Below, piece after piece: positions 51,875 through 60,517 of a stretch of 64,000 nt of DNA. The stretch is from Ancylobacter sp. Lp-2 (GTDB lineage: Bacteria; Pseudomonadota; Alphaproteobacteria; Rhizobiales; Xanthobacteraceae). A program made the position numbers and the translations under genes. Every line of letters begins with the position of its first letter. Within the stretch, counting starts at the first letter, position 1. The stretch covers positions 245,690-309,689 of the forward strand of contig NZ_JAJALI010000002.1 of assembly GCF_020523795.1 (NCBI RefSeq). Reading direction: 5' to 3'. The notes under the pieces were generated by a model. That model had not been told where the DNA came from, searched no databases, and saw nothing but the letters and a program-made list of their open reading frames with translations.

Positions 51875-52900
51875 CTACGCCATCTCCACCACGATCTTGC
51901 CGAAGGCGCCGCGGTCGAGATGGTCGAGCGCGTCCTGCAGCGCGGCGAGCGGGTAGCGGGCGTCGATCACCGGTTGGAGCCCGGTGCGTTCGACGGCGGC
52001 GACGAAATCCTCCAGCGCCCGGCGATGGCCGACGCTGATGCCCTGAAGCGTCACGTGCTTCAGCATCAGCGGGCCGCCGGGCAGGGTGATCTCGAAGCCT
52101 TCCAGCACGCCGATCTGCGAGATGCGTCCGCCCACGGCGGCGACCTGCACCGACTTGCCGGTATGCGCGCCGCCGACGGTCTCGATGATGTGGTCGACGC
52201 CGCGATCGCCGGTCAGCGCCAGCACCGCCTCCACCCAGTCGGTGCGCGAGCGGTCGATGCCGTGGCGGGCGCCGAGCGCCTTCGCCCGCTCCAGCTTGTC
52301 GGCGCTGCCGGAGATCACGATCACCTCGGCGCCATGGGCGTGGGCGATCTGCACGCCGAACAGCGCCACCCCGCCGGTGCCGGCGATCAGCACCGTCTCG
52401 CCGGCATGCAGCCGCCCGGTCTCCACCAGCGCGAACCAGGCGGTGAGCCCGGCGCAGGGCAGGGTGCTCGCCGCCGCGTCGTCGAGGCCGGCCGGCGCCC
52501 GCACGAACCAGTCCTCGGGAAAGGCGACATACTCAGCCAGCACGCCGGGAAGCGTGCCGCCCAGCGTGCGGTAGGGCGGGCGGCGGGCATCGCCGTTCGG
52601 CCGCCCCTCGATCCAGCCCGGCGAGAAGGTGGAGATCACCCGCTCGCCCTCCCGGAAGCGGGTCGCGCCCGCGCCGGTCGCCACCACCGTGCCGGCGAGG
52701 TCGGAGGCCGGGGTGAACGGGTAGGCGAGGGCGAGGCCCATGCCGGTCTCGATCATCAGTTTGTCGCGATAGTTCAGCGACGCGGCGCCGACCTGCACCA
52801 GTACCTCGCCGGCGCGCGGGGTCGGGCGTGCCACCTCCCGCAGTTCCAGGCTGTGGCGGCCGAGGCCGTCCATCTCCCAGCGTTTCATCGTCTCGCTCAT
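51875..52900 (-). CDS. Zinc-type alcohol dehydrogenase-like oxidoreductase (MDR superfamily)
   Basis: A 341-residue medium-chain dehydrogenase/reductase. The catalytic GroES-like domain starts at about residue 15; NYRDKLMIETG and FTPASDLAGTVVATG follow. The Rossmann domain has GTGGVALFGVQIAHAHGAEVI near 175. The Cys that would bind catalytic zinc is replaced (SLNYRDKL), and the structural-zinc Cys loop is missing, so it is more likely a zinc-independent, quinone-oxidoreductase-like member. Start ATG 52900 has AGGAG seven nt upstream. Divergent from a LysR gene, which probably regulates it. Confidence 0.9.
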   Translation of the reverse strand: MSETMKRWEMDGLGRHSLELREVARPTPRAGEVLVQVGAASLNYRDKLMIETGMGLALAYPFTPASDLAGTVVATGAGATRFREGERVISTFSPGWIEGRPNGDARRPPYRTLGGTLPGVLAEYVAFPEDWFVRAPAGLDDAAASTLPCAGLTAWFALVETGRLHAGETVLIAGTGGVALFGVQIAHAHGAEVIVISGSADKLERAKALGARHGIDRSRTDWVEAVLALTGDRGVDHIIETVGGAHTGKSVQVAAVGGRISQIGVLEGFEITLPGGPLMLKHVTLQGISVGHRRALEDFVAAVERTGLQPVIDARYPLAALQDALDHLDRGAFGKIVVEMA

Positions 52901-53007
52901 GGCCAACTCCTGCTTGCGCGATAGGGTGGCTTCCGATGTATCGTTGATCGCTGGGACGCAGTGGCGATAAGAATTCACCGAATTGTCGCTAAAGAGGAGC
53001 CAATCCG

Positions 53008-53910
53008 ATGCGCGAGGTGCTGAGCGGACTCGATGTCTTCGTCGCGGCGGTGGAGGCGGGCAGCTTCGCCGCCGCCGCCGAGCGGGCCAACCTCACCCGC
53101 TCGGCGGTCGCCAAGACGGTGGCGCGGCTGGAAGCGCGGCTCGGCACAAGGCTGTTCCAGCGCACCACGCGCAGCCAGGCGCTTACCGAGGATGGCCAGC
53201 TCTATTACGAGCGCTGCCTGCGCGCGCTGGAGGAGCTGCGCGCCGGGCAGGCGGTGCTGGAATCGGGCCGGCGCGAGGCGACCGGACGCCTGCGGGTGTC
53301 GATGCCCGTGCTGTTCGGCCGGCGCTGCGTCGCGCCGGTGCTCGCCCAGTTGGCGGCGCGGCACCCGAATCTGGAGCTCGACCTCTCCTTCAGCGACCGG
53401 CCGGTCGATCTCGTCGAGGACGGCTTCGATCTCGCCATCCGCAACGGCGCCCTCGGGGACGGCGCCGGGCTGATGGCGCGCACGGTCGGCATGCAGCGTA
53501 TGGTGGTGTGCGCCGCCCCGGCCTATCTCGCCGCGCACGGCGCCCCGCGCGATCTCGCCGCTCTCGCCGCCCATCACGCCGTCACCTATGGGCGCGCCGG
53601 CCGCATCCGCGTCTGGCAGTTTCCGCTGGCGGACGGTGTGCGGGAAGTGACGCCGCCGAGCCGGCTGCGCCTCGACGACCTCGAAGCCATCGCCGACGCG
53701 GTGGAGGCCGGCCACGGCCTCGGCTGGCTGCCCTGCTGGCTGGTCCGCGACCGGGTGCGGGCAGGCACCCTCATCCCGGTGCTGAAGGACCTACCGCAAC
53801 TGGTGTTCACCACCCATGCGCTGTGGCCGCAGGCGCCGCACATGCCCTTGCGGCTGCGCCTCGCGCTCGACATCCTCGCCGCCGAGCTGCCCGGCAGCGC
53901 CGAATTGTGA
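53008..53910 (+). CDS. LysR-family transcriptional regulator
   Basis: A 300-residue regulator with the winged helix at residues 5-63 (AVEAGSFAAAAERANLTRSAVAKTVARLE) and effector domain from about 90. LGTRLFQRTTRSQALTEDGQ is the linker block. GAGGAG precedes the ATG. The 107-bp divergent gap contains AATTC-ACC-GAATT (52972-52984), a candidate LysR site close to the promoters. Probable regulator of the divergent alcohol-dehydrogenase-like gene. Confidence 0.92.
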   Translation: MREVLSGLDVFVAAVEAGSFAAAAERANLTRSAVAKTVARLEARLGTRLFQRTTRSQALTEDGQLYYERCLRALEELRAGQAVLESGRREATGRLRVSMPVLFGRRCVAPVLAQLAARHPNLELDLSFSDRPVDLVEDGFDLAIRNGALGDGAGLMARTVGMQRMVVCAAPAYLAAHGAPRDLAALAAHHAVTYGRAGRIRVWQFPLADGVREVTPPSRLRLDDLEAIADAVEAGHGLGWLPCWLVRDRVRAGTLIPVLKDLPQLVFTTHALWPQAPHMPLRLRLALDILAAELPGSAEL

Positions 53911-54008
53911 CGGCCGATTGTGAAGGCGCCTCGGATTCTCTAAACCGGGCGGGGAGCGGTCGCCGCTGAGGCAGGACCGCTGCGGTTCCAACTGGCGGAC
54001 GCACGACC

Positions 54009-55934
54009 TTGGCCGAGCCTCAATCCGACGAGTTCCTGCCCGCCTATGTCCGGCCCGTCCTGGCCGGCTTCCGCAAGTTCCGCGGCTTCCTGCACGAGAC
54101 CGGCTTCCCCGAGATCGCCGCCCACCCGATCTTCGCGGTGCGCGACGACACCGCGAATCTCGTCGCCTCCTATCTCGGCAGCGCCAGCGAGCGCGGGCTG
54201 GCCAGCTGGATCGGCGATCAGGTGGCGGCGGTGCACACAAGCCGTGCCTTCGAGCGCCATGCCGAGGATCTGCGCGGCCGCCTGCCGGAGCAGCGCATCC
54301 CGCGCATGCGCGACGTGCTGCCGCCGCTGCCGGAACCGGTCGAGATGCGGGAGGACCTCCAGCGCGAGCTGGCCGCGGCGCTGGAACGGGTGCCACACGC
54401 GCAGGTCGACGCCCTCTTGCGGCAGGTGCTGCGCACCGGGCTGTTCGCCGAAGCCTTCGGCCAGCAGAGCGTGGCGACCTGGCTGGAGGATTTCTTCCAC
54501 GCCCAGCGGGCGACGGCGCTGCGCATGCTCGAATGGCTGGACACGCCGGAAATCGTCGGGCCGGAGCGGCAGATGCTGCTCGACATCGCCGTCCGCCATT
54601 ATCTCCAGGTCCGCTATTTCGAGCGCGCCCACGATCTGCTCAGTCGCGCGGCGGCGCGGCGGACGCCGGGGCAGGATCTCGATCCGCGCTTCCTGGACGG
54701 CCTGTGGTACACCGCCTTCCGCCTCGGCCGCCACGAGGAGGCGCGGGCCTGGCTGGACGAATGGGCGAATATCCGCCCGCTGCTGAAGCAGCCTCTGGTC
54801 AATCGTGCGGTGCTCGCCGCCTATGACGACAAGGACGAGGCCTGCCGCCTGCTGGAGCGGAGCGGCGTGCTCAGCTGTCGCTCCACCGTGTCCGGCCAGG
54901 TGCTCTATTGCGAGTACCATCTGGAGCGCGGCCGGTCGCACGAGGCGGAGGTGTCGATCCGCCAGGCGATCGACGCCCAGCCGCCCGAGACGCTGCCGCC
55001 GGTGCAGTACCTGATCGCGCTGCATAACGTGCTGAGCCAGCGCGGCGAGAAGACCAAGATCCTGCGCGACGTGTTCCGCCGCGACGAGATGGAGCTCGCC
55101 TGGGACGAGTTCGGCCTCGATACGGTCGTCGATCTCAGCCGCGACGTGGCGGCTCCCGCGGCGCGGGTGGCGGTGGTGATGACGGCCTTCAATGCGCAGG
55201 AGCACCTTGCCCGCGCCATCGAAGGCGTGCTCGGCCAGAGCGTGCCGGATGTCCGGCTGATCGTCGTCGACGATTGCTCGAGCGACGACACCGAGGCGAC
55301 CTGCGCGCCGCTGGCGGCGGCGGGGCGGCTTACCTATCTGCGCACCCCGCGCAATGTCGGCACCTACGCGGCCAAGAATATCGGCATCGCCGAGGCTCTG
55401 CGGGCAGGGTGCGACTATGTCGCTCTGTGCGATTCCGACGATTTCTGGCTACGTACCCACGTCGCGCATCATCTGCGTGCGATGCAGGCGCAGCCGGAGC
55501 TGAAATGCACGACGTCGCAATGGCTGCGGGTGCGTTCGGACGCCACCATCGAATGCGGCATGCGCGGGCGCTATGTCGAGGAGTGCCCGCATTCGACCTT
55601 CTTCACCGCCGACGTCTTCACCGAGGTCGGGCTGTTCGATGCCGTCCGCTTCGGCGCGGATCGGGAATTCCTGCAGCGTGTGCGGCTACATTTCGGCTCG
55701 ACGGCGCTGTCCGTGATGCGGATCGTGCTGACGCTCGGCCGCCGGCACGGGCTGTCGCTCACCCAGCACGGCGCCGGCGCGATTTCCGAGTTCAGCGAGT
55801 CGCCGATGCGGATCGCCTACTGGAAAGCGTGGAACGAGTGGCACGACACCGAGGTCGCCGCCGGCCGCCGGCCGCGCTTCGACGGCACGCTGGACAGCCG
55901 GCCGTTTCCGGTGCCCGAGGAAATGCTGCCCTGA
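54009..55934 (+). CDS. Glycosyltransferase family 2 with a long helical N-terminal extension
   Basis: A 641-residue protein. Residues ~1-385 are all-helical, rich in Arg/Leu/Ala, with TPR-like helical pairs (LARRTP-, RHEEARAWLDEWANIRPLL, RGRSHEAEVSIRQAIDAQP) and no recognisable domain at the start. The GT-A catalytic domain begins at about 393 (RVAVVMTAFNAQEHLARAI), with VVDDCSSDDT and the DxD metal motif CDSDDFW, then ARP-free GT2 sequence to the end. It probably transfers a sugar to a surface polysaccharide or protein. The start is a TTG at 54009 with a weak site and is uncertain. No other glycan genes are adjacent, so the acceptor cannot be guessed. Confidence 0.75.
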   Translation: MAEPQSDEFLPAYVRPVLAGFRKFRGFLHETGFPEIAAHPIFAVRDDTANLVASYLGSASERGLASWIGDQVAAVHTSRAFERHAEDLRGRLPEQRIPRMRDVLPPLPEPVEMREDLQRELAAALERVPHAQVDALLRQVLRTGLFAEAFGQQSVATWLEDFFHAQRATALRMLEWLDTPEIVGPERQMLLDIAVRHYLQVRYFERAHDLLSRAAARRTPGQDLDPRFLDGLWYTAFRLGRHEEARAWLDEWANIRPLLKQPLVNRAVLAAYDDKDEACRLLERSGVLSCRSTVSGQVLYCEYHLERGRSHEAEVSIRQAIDAQPPETLPPVQYLIALHNVLSQRGEKTKILRDVFRRDEMELAWDEFGLDTVVDLSRDVAAPAARVAVVMTAFNAQEHLARAIEGVLGQSVPDVRLIVVDDCSSDDTEATCAPLAAAGRLTYLRTPRNVGTYAAKNIGIAEALRAGCDYVALCDSDDFWLRTHVAHHLRAMQAQPELKCTTSQWLRVRSDATIECGMRGRYVEECPHSTFFTADVFTEVGLFDAVRFGADREFLQRVRLHFGSTALSVMRIVLTLGRRHGLSLTQHGAGAISEFSESPMRIAYWKAWNEWHDTEVAAGRRPRFDGTLDSRPFPVPEEMLP

Positions 55935-56562
55935 GGTGGCTTCCAGCCCCGCTCCTCATCACAGGGCGGTGATGTGGAAAGCTGCACCCTGTGGCCAAAT
56001 TGCAACGGCCGCTTCCGGGGCTTCGGCGAGCCCTTGTTGCCGTCGCGGCATAGGCGCTCGGCACATCCGCTCACAACCCAGAATACAGCAGTTCAACGCC
56101 CGGTGTGGTGGGGGAGGAGCGCCCTGCAATCGGCGATTCCCGGAACAATGCAACCGCGGCGGTGAATTGCTCCAAATTGTGATGGTGTAAATCCAATGAA
56201 TTATTCGCCGATCCCTGATGTTCCGGCTATGGCGCAGGCGAGTGTCCGGATGAAAACTATGCCTGTCGGAAAAAGATAGGGAATATTAACCCACGCGATG
56301 AAGGTTTATCTGTAAGGCAATCCCGCTCCCGACGCGTGGGAGTGCGGGTGACAGGTCGCCCTAGACTAGCGGCGGCATCGGTCCGGGGCCGCCTCGGCCG
56401 GGTTCGCGGGGTGGCGGCGCGATGAATGACTTGGGCGTGTGACATATTTATCATTTTATCTGCCGCTGCGTTGCTGCATGATCAGGTCATCAAGTTTCCA
56501 GTGGTTGTTGGCGTGTGGGCTGGGTAGCTGACGTCGACTTCAGATTTCGAAGGGTTCTGGCC
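55935..56562. other. 628-bp intergenic region upstream of the outer-membrane protein gene
   Basis: No convincing open frame on either strand. A short hairpin CATCAC-N6-GTGATG follows the glycosyltransferase stop (55958-55975). The region from 56170 is much more AT-rich than the surrounding DNA (for example GTGTGACATATTTATCATTTTA, in two parts, 56438-56459), as expected for a strong promoter and long leader of an abundant outer-membrane protein. CCCGCTCCC-GACGC-GTGGGAGTGCGGG (56322-56348) is an imperfect hairpin with a bulge. A small RNA here cannot be excluded. Confidence 0.5.
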
Positions 56563-57264
56563 ATGAAGAAGTTTCTCCTTGCTGCTGTAAGCGTCATCGC
56601 TCTGGCCAGCCCGGCTCTCGCTGCCGATCTGGCTGCCAAGTATCCGGTGAAGGCTCCGATCGCCCCGGTGCCGGTGTTCACCTGGACCGGCTTCTACATC
56701 GGCGCCAACGTCGGCTATCTGTGGTCGGACGGTTCGGGCGGCTCGACGATCGACACGTTCGGCTCCGGCATGTGGGCCGGCACCAATGACGGCTTCGTCT
56801 ATGGCGGCCAGATCGGCTACAACTACCAGCTCGACAACAACTGGGTGATCGGTATCGAAGCCGATATCCAGGGCGTCGCCACCAGCGGCAGCAACTTCGG
56901 CGGCGTCGTCGGCAGCACCTGGTACGGCAATGGCGCCGACTATGACTATTTCGGCACCGTCCGCGGCCGCCTCGGCTACGCCGTCGACCGCCTGCTGGTC
57001 TACGGCACCGCCGGTGTCGCGTATGGTTCGACCTCGGTCAGCGGCTCGATCAACGGCGTCGGCTACGACGTGTCGTCCGACTTCGTGACCTGGACCGTGG
57101 GTGCCGGCGCCGAATACGCCTTCGCCGACAACTGGACCGTGAAGGCCGAGTACCTCTACCTCGGCAACAGCGACGACATGGTGCCGGAGCTTCCCGGCAA
57201 CGTCGACAGCTGGGGTCACGTCAACACCAACATCGTTCGCATCGGCGTGAACTACAAGTTCTGA
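56563..57264 (+). CDS. Outer-membrane beta-barrel protein, Omp25/Omp31-type
   Basis: A 233-residue outer-membrane protein. A Sec signal peptide (MKKFLLAAVSVIALASPALA, cleaved before ADLAAKY) leads to a PVPVFTWTGFYIGANVGYLW segment that is the hallmark of Hyphomicrobiales Omp25/31 family porin-like proteins. Alternating hydrophobic strands, Gly/Tyr/Trp-rich turns and a C-terminal NIVRIGVNYKF with terminal Phe, needed for BAM assembly, complete an eight-stranded barrel. AAGGG lies nine nt before the ATG. Monocistronic with a proper terminator. Confidence 0.92.
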   Translation: MKKFLLAAVSVIALASPALAADLAAKYPVKAPIAPVPVFTWTGFYIGANVGYLWSDGSGGSTIDTFGSGMWAGTNDGFVYGGQIGYNYQLDNNWVIGIEADIQGVATSGSNFGGVVGSTWYGNGADYDYFGTVRGRLGYAVDRLLVYGTAGVAYGSTSVSGSINGVGYDVSSDFVTWTVGAGAEYAFADNWTVKAEYLYLGNSDDMVPELPGNVDSWGHVNTNIVRIGVNYKF

Positions 57265-57335
57265 TCGGCGGGCCGGTCGTAAGGCCGGCTTACCCGACCG
57301 GACGGGGTCGCGAGATCCCTTCGGCAGAATTCGAA

Positions 57336-57378
57336 GGGCGGGGTTGGACCGGATGGTCTGGCCCCGCTCTTTTCGTTT
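57336..57378 (+). terminator. Intrinsic terminator of the outer-membrane protein gene
   Basis: GGGCGGGGTTGGA (57336-57348) pairs with TCTGGCCCCGCTC (57357-57369), with four G-U wobbles and an 8-nt loop, followed by TTTTCGTTT. Located 70 nt after the stop codon. Confidence 0.75.
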
Positions 57379-58100
57379 CAGGTGGGTCGTTCCGAAGCCG
57401 GCCTGTCCGGAACGAAGCGAAAGCGGTCCGATCGGGCTCATTCGATCCAGCCCCCGATCGACATCCCCTGGTTGGACGCCGCTCCCGGTCGATGCGCTCT
57501 AAGTCGAGGCGTTCCCAGTCAACGACTCTCCGAGCCGGCATCACGACGGCTGCCGCCTGCCGCCTCGCCGTTGCCTGACCCGCCCGATGCGTGAGTTTTC
57601 GGATCGTATCGCATTCCAATGGATCGGCACTCGCGATGACGCGCACGTCCGGCGCGACGCGCACTTGACGACGTGTGGCTGTCGCTCCTGCTATCGGACG
57701 CCATAACCGCCGACGATGCCGAGGCCCTCCCACCGTCGCAGCGCGTTGGAGCAGGGAGCCGGCCCCCGAAACGTAGCGCCGATCTTGCTGCCAGGGGCGG
57801 TCTGCCATCCTCGCAGCAAGCTGAAGCCCGTTATGTCGTGTCACGCGGAGCGCGATGGCATGCGCGCTCGGCGCAACGGTCACTCCATGACGTGCGGCCG
57901 GCACTCCCGCCCCCGGAGACCCTGACTGCCGACGATGCCGACGCCCCCTCTGTCGTGACGCACTGAAGCAGAGCCGGACATCCGGCGCTGCCATGCCGGA
58001 GCGCGGCGTGGCGGGGCGCGGCGCCATCGGAGCCCGGCTCCAGCCCGCCGGGCCTCACATCCCGCCTGTCGCAAAGATCGCCGCCGAGAAGGTGATCCCG
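57379..58100. other. Gene-poor region between the porin terminator and ackA
   Basis: About 720 bp without a supported gene. The short open frames on both strands show no domain, no ribosome-binding site and no codon pattern like the neighbours. GCCGACGATGCCGA occurs twice in direct orientation (about 57711-57724 and 57929-57942), which may be a remnant of a duplication. Composition is a little lower in GC than the flanking genes. Confidence 0.45.
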
Positions 58101-59342
58101 CTATCCGGCCCGCCCCGCCAGCATGTGCAGCGTGTGCCGGCCGATCATGCGCTCCTCGTCGGTGGGTACCACCAGCAGCGGCACGGCGCTGCCGGCCGCC
58201 TCGATGTGCGGCGCGCCGGCGGCGTTCGCTTGCGCGTCGAGCCGCACGCCAAGCCAGGCCAGTCGCTCGGCGATGCCGGCGCGCACCTCCGGCGAGTTCT
58301 CGCCGATACCGGCGGTGAAGACGAGGGCATCGAGCCCGCCGAGCGTCGTGGCCAGCGACGCCACCGCCTGCGCCACCTTGAGGCAGAAGAACTCCACCGC
58401 CAGCGCCGCCTCCGGTGCTGGGCTGGCGATCAGCTCGCGCATGTCGTTGCTGATGCCGGACAGGCCGAGCAGCCCGCTCTGGTTGTACAGCATGCGGCCG
58501 ACCTCGGCGGCAGACAGTCCCTTCTGCTCGATCAGGTGCAGCACCACGCCGGGGTCGAGAGCGCCGGAGCGCGTGCCCATCGGCAGCCCGTCCAGCGCGG
58601 TGAAGCCCATGGTGGATTCGATGCTGCGTCCGTCGCGCAGCGCGCAGGCGGAGGCACCGGAGCCGAGATGCGCCACCACCACCCGGCCGCGCGCGATCTC
58701 CGGCTCGGTGAGCCGCAGCGCCGAGGCGACATACTCATAGGACAGGCCATGGAAGCCATAGCGCCGCACGCCTTCATCATAGAGCGCGCGGGGCAGAGCG
58801 AAGCGTTCGGACAATTCGGGGTGGCCACGATGGAAGGCGGTGTCGAAGCAGGCGACCTGCGGCAGCTCCGGCCGCCGCTCGCGCAGCACCCGAATCGGAT
58901 CGAGATTGCTCAATTGGTGCAGCGGCGCCAGCGGGATGAAGCTGGCCAGGGTCTCCATGACCTGGTCGTCGACGATCACCGGGCCGGAGAAGGTGGGGCC
59001 GCCATGCACCACGCGATGACCGATGCCGATCATATGGTAGCCGTCGAGGCGCGGCAGCAGCCAGTCGCCGATGACATGCTGGGCGACGGTGGCGGTCGCG
59101 ACCTCGTCGGCGGCGAAGGAGCGGTCGACCAGCGTCGTGCCGTCGGCGTCCTTCACCTTGAGGCGCGGCAGCCGGCCGATGCCATCCAGCGCGCCGCCGA
59201 GTTCGAGCGCGATGTCGTCGCCCTCCACTCGGTAGAGCTTGAACTTGATGCTGGAGGAGCCGGCATTGACGACGAAGAGGGCAGGGATGGTGGCGGCGGA
59301 ATCGGTCACGGCGGAGCCCCCGGGGTTGCGGTGCGGCATCAC
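58101..59342 (-). CDS. ackA: Acetate kinase
   Basis: A 413-residue acetate kinase, converting acetate and ATP to acetyl phosphate and ADP. VVNAGSSSIKFKLY (about residues 25-38) is the first ASKHA phosphate motif, GHRVVHGGPTFSGP near 110 and CFDTAFHRGHPELSERFALP hold the Arg/His/Asp catalytic group, HLGSGASACALRDGRSIESTMGFTALDGLPMGTRSG (split into blocks) is the phosphate-2 region, and FTAGIGENSPEVR the C-terminal signature. An alternative GTG start at 59309 would give the more usual ~402 residues. No phosphotransacetylase or phosphoketolase gene is adjacent, so its partner must be elsewhere. Confidence 0.92.
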   Translation of the reverse strand: MMPHRNPGGSAVTDSAATIPALFVVNAGSSSIKFKLYRVEGDDIALELGGALDGIGRLPRLKVKDADGTTLVDRSFAADEVATATVAQHVIGDWLLPRLDGYHMIGIGHRVVHGGPTFSGPVIVDDQVMETLASFIPLAPLHQLSNLDPIRVLRERRPELPQVACFDTAFHRGHPELSERFALPRALYDEGVRRYGFHGLSYEYVASALRLTEPEIARGRVVVAHLGSGASACALRDGRSIESTMGFTALDGLPMGTRSGALDPGVVLHLIEQKGLSAAEVGRMLYNQSGLLGLSGISNDMRELIASPAPEAALAVEFFCLKVAQAVASLATTLGGLDALVFTAGIGENSPEVRAGIAERLAWLGVRLDAQANAAGAPHIEAAGSAVPLLVVPTDEERMIGRHTLHMLAGRAG

Positions 59343-59580
59343 AGCCTAGCAGCCGCCGCGCCTCTCGGCACTGCTCCTTCGGTCATGTCGTCCTGATCGG
59401 CCATTCCGGGCGGCGGATCGTTCCGACCGTACACCTCATCGGTCCCATCGGCGGCCTGTTCAATGGGGCCGCCGGACCGACCGGATCGATCCGGCCCGGC
59501 ACCGACAGGACCGGCGCGTCGTCGAACCGGTCGCCCTCGATGACCCGAACCATACCCTGTTGAGTGCGACCGGTATTAGA

Positions 59581-59596
59581 CCAATTATAATATTGG
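59581..59596. promoter_or_regulatory. CCAAT-N6-ATTGG site downstream of the GntR gene
   Basis: CCAATTATAATATTGG has CCAAT and ATTGG arms in opposite orientation, in the 272-bp gap between the ackA start and GntR stop, together with a second TATTGGT nearby (59602-59608). Same half-site core as the sites at 60336 and 60427; it could regulate the leftward ackA. Confidence 0.45.
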
Positions 59597-59614
59597 CGGT
59601 GTATTGGTCGGAAA

Positions 59615-60328
59615 TCAGTCCTCTTCGGCGGCGCGCAGTTGCTTATCCAGCAGCTTGCGCTCGACCGTGCGCAGATGGTTGCGCATGGCATTGGCGGCAC
59701 CCGCCATGTCGCGATGCTCGATGGCGTCGACGATGGCTTCATGCTCCCGGAAGCTGTGGTGATCCGGCGCCGGCTTGACCGGCAGGGCACGCAGGCGGCC
59801 CCAGGTTACCGCGCGGCGCACCGCGTTCAGCGTGTCGAACAGGCCGAGCAGCAGCCCGTTCTGCGTCGCTTCGGCGATGGTACGATGCAGGCGGGTGTCC
59901 CAGCCCTCATATTGCCGCCAGCTGTCGGCCTGCCGCGAGCGGGCGAGGCACAGCCGCATTTCGGAAATGTCCGCCGGCGTGGCGGTGAAGGCGGCGGCGC
60001 GGGTGATCTCCGGCTCGATCACGATGCGGGCGCGCATCACTTCCGCCGGGTTGGAGCGGCGGGCCAGCGCGGCGATGTCGGCGAAGGTGTCGAGCGGCCG
60101 ACTGCCCATGAAGGTGCCCTTGCCGACATGCCGCCAGATCTGGCCCTCGGCCTCGAGCACATCCAGCGCCTTGCGCAGCTCGGTACGGGAGATGCCAAGC
60201 GCGGTCGAAAGCTCGCGCTCCGGTGGCAGTCGGCCGTCATCCGGCAGGTTGCTCTGGGCGAGGAACGCCCGCACCTGCGTCACGGTGCTCTTCTGTGTAT
60301 GCGGGTCGGCGTCGGTCAGGCTGTCCAT
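59615..60328 (-). CDS. GntR-family (FadR/FCD) regulator of the NitT/TauT-type operon
   Basis: A 237-residue regulator. Winged helix at about residues 12-80 (LPPERELSTALGISRTELRKALDVLEAEG), then an FCD domain with DTRLHRTIAEA, HHSFREHEAIVDA and RNHLRTVERK as likely metal/effector residues. ATG 60328 (MDSLTDADPHTQ) is chosen because the winged helix begins after it; longer frames cover the operator region. Divergent from an ABC operon for a sulfonate, nitrate or thiamine-precursor-like molecule and flanked by three CCAA/TTGG repeats, so it is probably a repressor of that operon and itself. Confidence 0.9.
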   Translation of the reverse strand: MDSLTDADPHTQKSTVTQVRAFLAQSNLPDDGRLPPERELSTALGISRTELRKALDVLEAEGQIWRHVGKGTFMGSRPLDTFADIAALARRSNPAEVMRARIVIEPEITRAAAFTATPADISEMRLCLARSRQADSWRQYEGWDTRLHRTIAEATQNGLLLGLFDTLNAVRRAVTWGRLRALPVKPAPDHHSFREHEAIVDAIEHRDMAGAANAMRNHLRTVERKLLDKQLRAAEED

Positions 60329-60335
60329 GTGCTTC

Positions 60336-60355
60336 AACCAAATATAGCATTGGTT
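60336..60355. promoter_or_regulatory. AACCAA-N8-TTGGTT inverted repeat
   Basis: AACCAA (60336-60341) and TTGGTT (60350-60355), seven bases upstream of the GntR ATG. Likely the regulator's own operator. Confidence 0.6.
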
Positions 60356-60426
60356 CAATCTATGTCGCGGCAGCGACGCTCGGTCAAGCCGCATTTGAAC
60401 TTGACCGTTGGTTAGCTCCAATGTAA

Positions 60427-60443
60427 ACCAAAATCAAATTGGT
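60427..60443. promoter_or_regulatory. ACCAA-N7-TTGGT inverted repeat
   Basis: ACCAA (60427-60431) and TTGGT (60439-60443), 74 bp upstream of the binding-protein gene. Same core as the site at 60336, so the divergent GntR product could bind both. Confidence 0.6.
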
Positions 60444-60517
60444 GTCTGACCTCGCGGCTCGATCCGCAGGTCGATCAGGGGTGGAACCAACCGCCCGACC
60501 TTCATGGGAGACTGGAA

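Noticed and set aside
55936..56190. 84-codon open frame upstream of the outer-membrane protein gene
   Set aside because: No ribosome-binding site, no domain, unusual residue composition; probably chance.
57673..57966. 97-codon open frame between porin and ackA
   Set aside because: Overlapping frames on both strands and no start signal or homology character.
59481..59494. CCGGATCGATCCGG palindrome as an operator
   Set aside because: Perfect 14-bp palindrome but GC-rich and in a stretch full of CCGG/GATC text, so chance is likely and no related copy was seen at other promoters.
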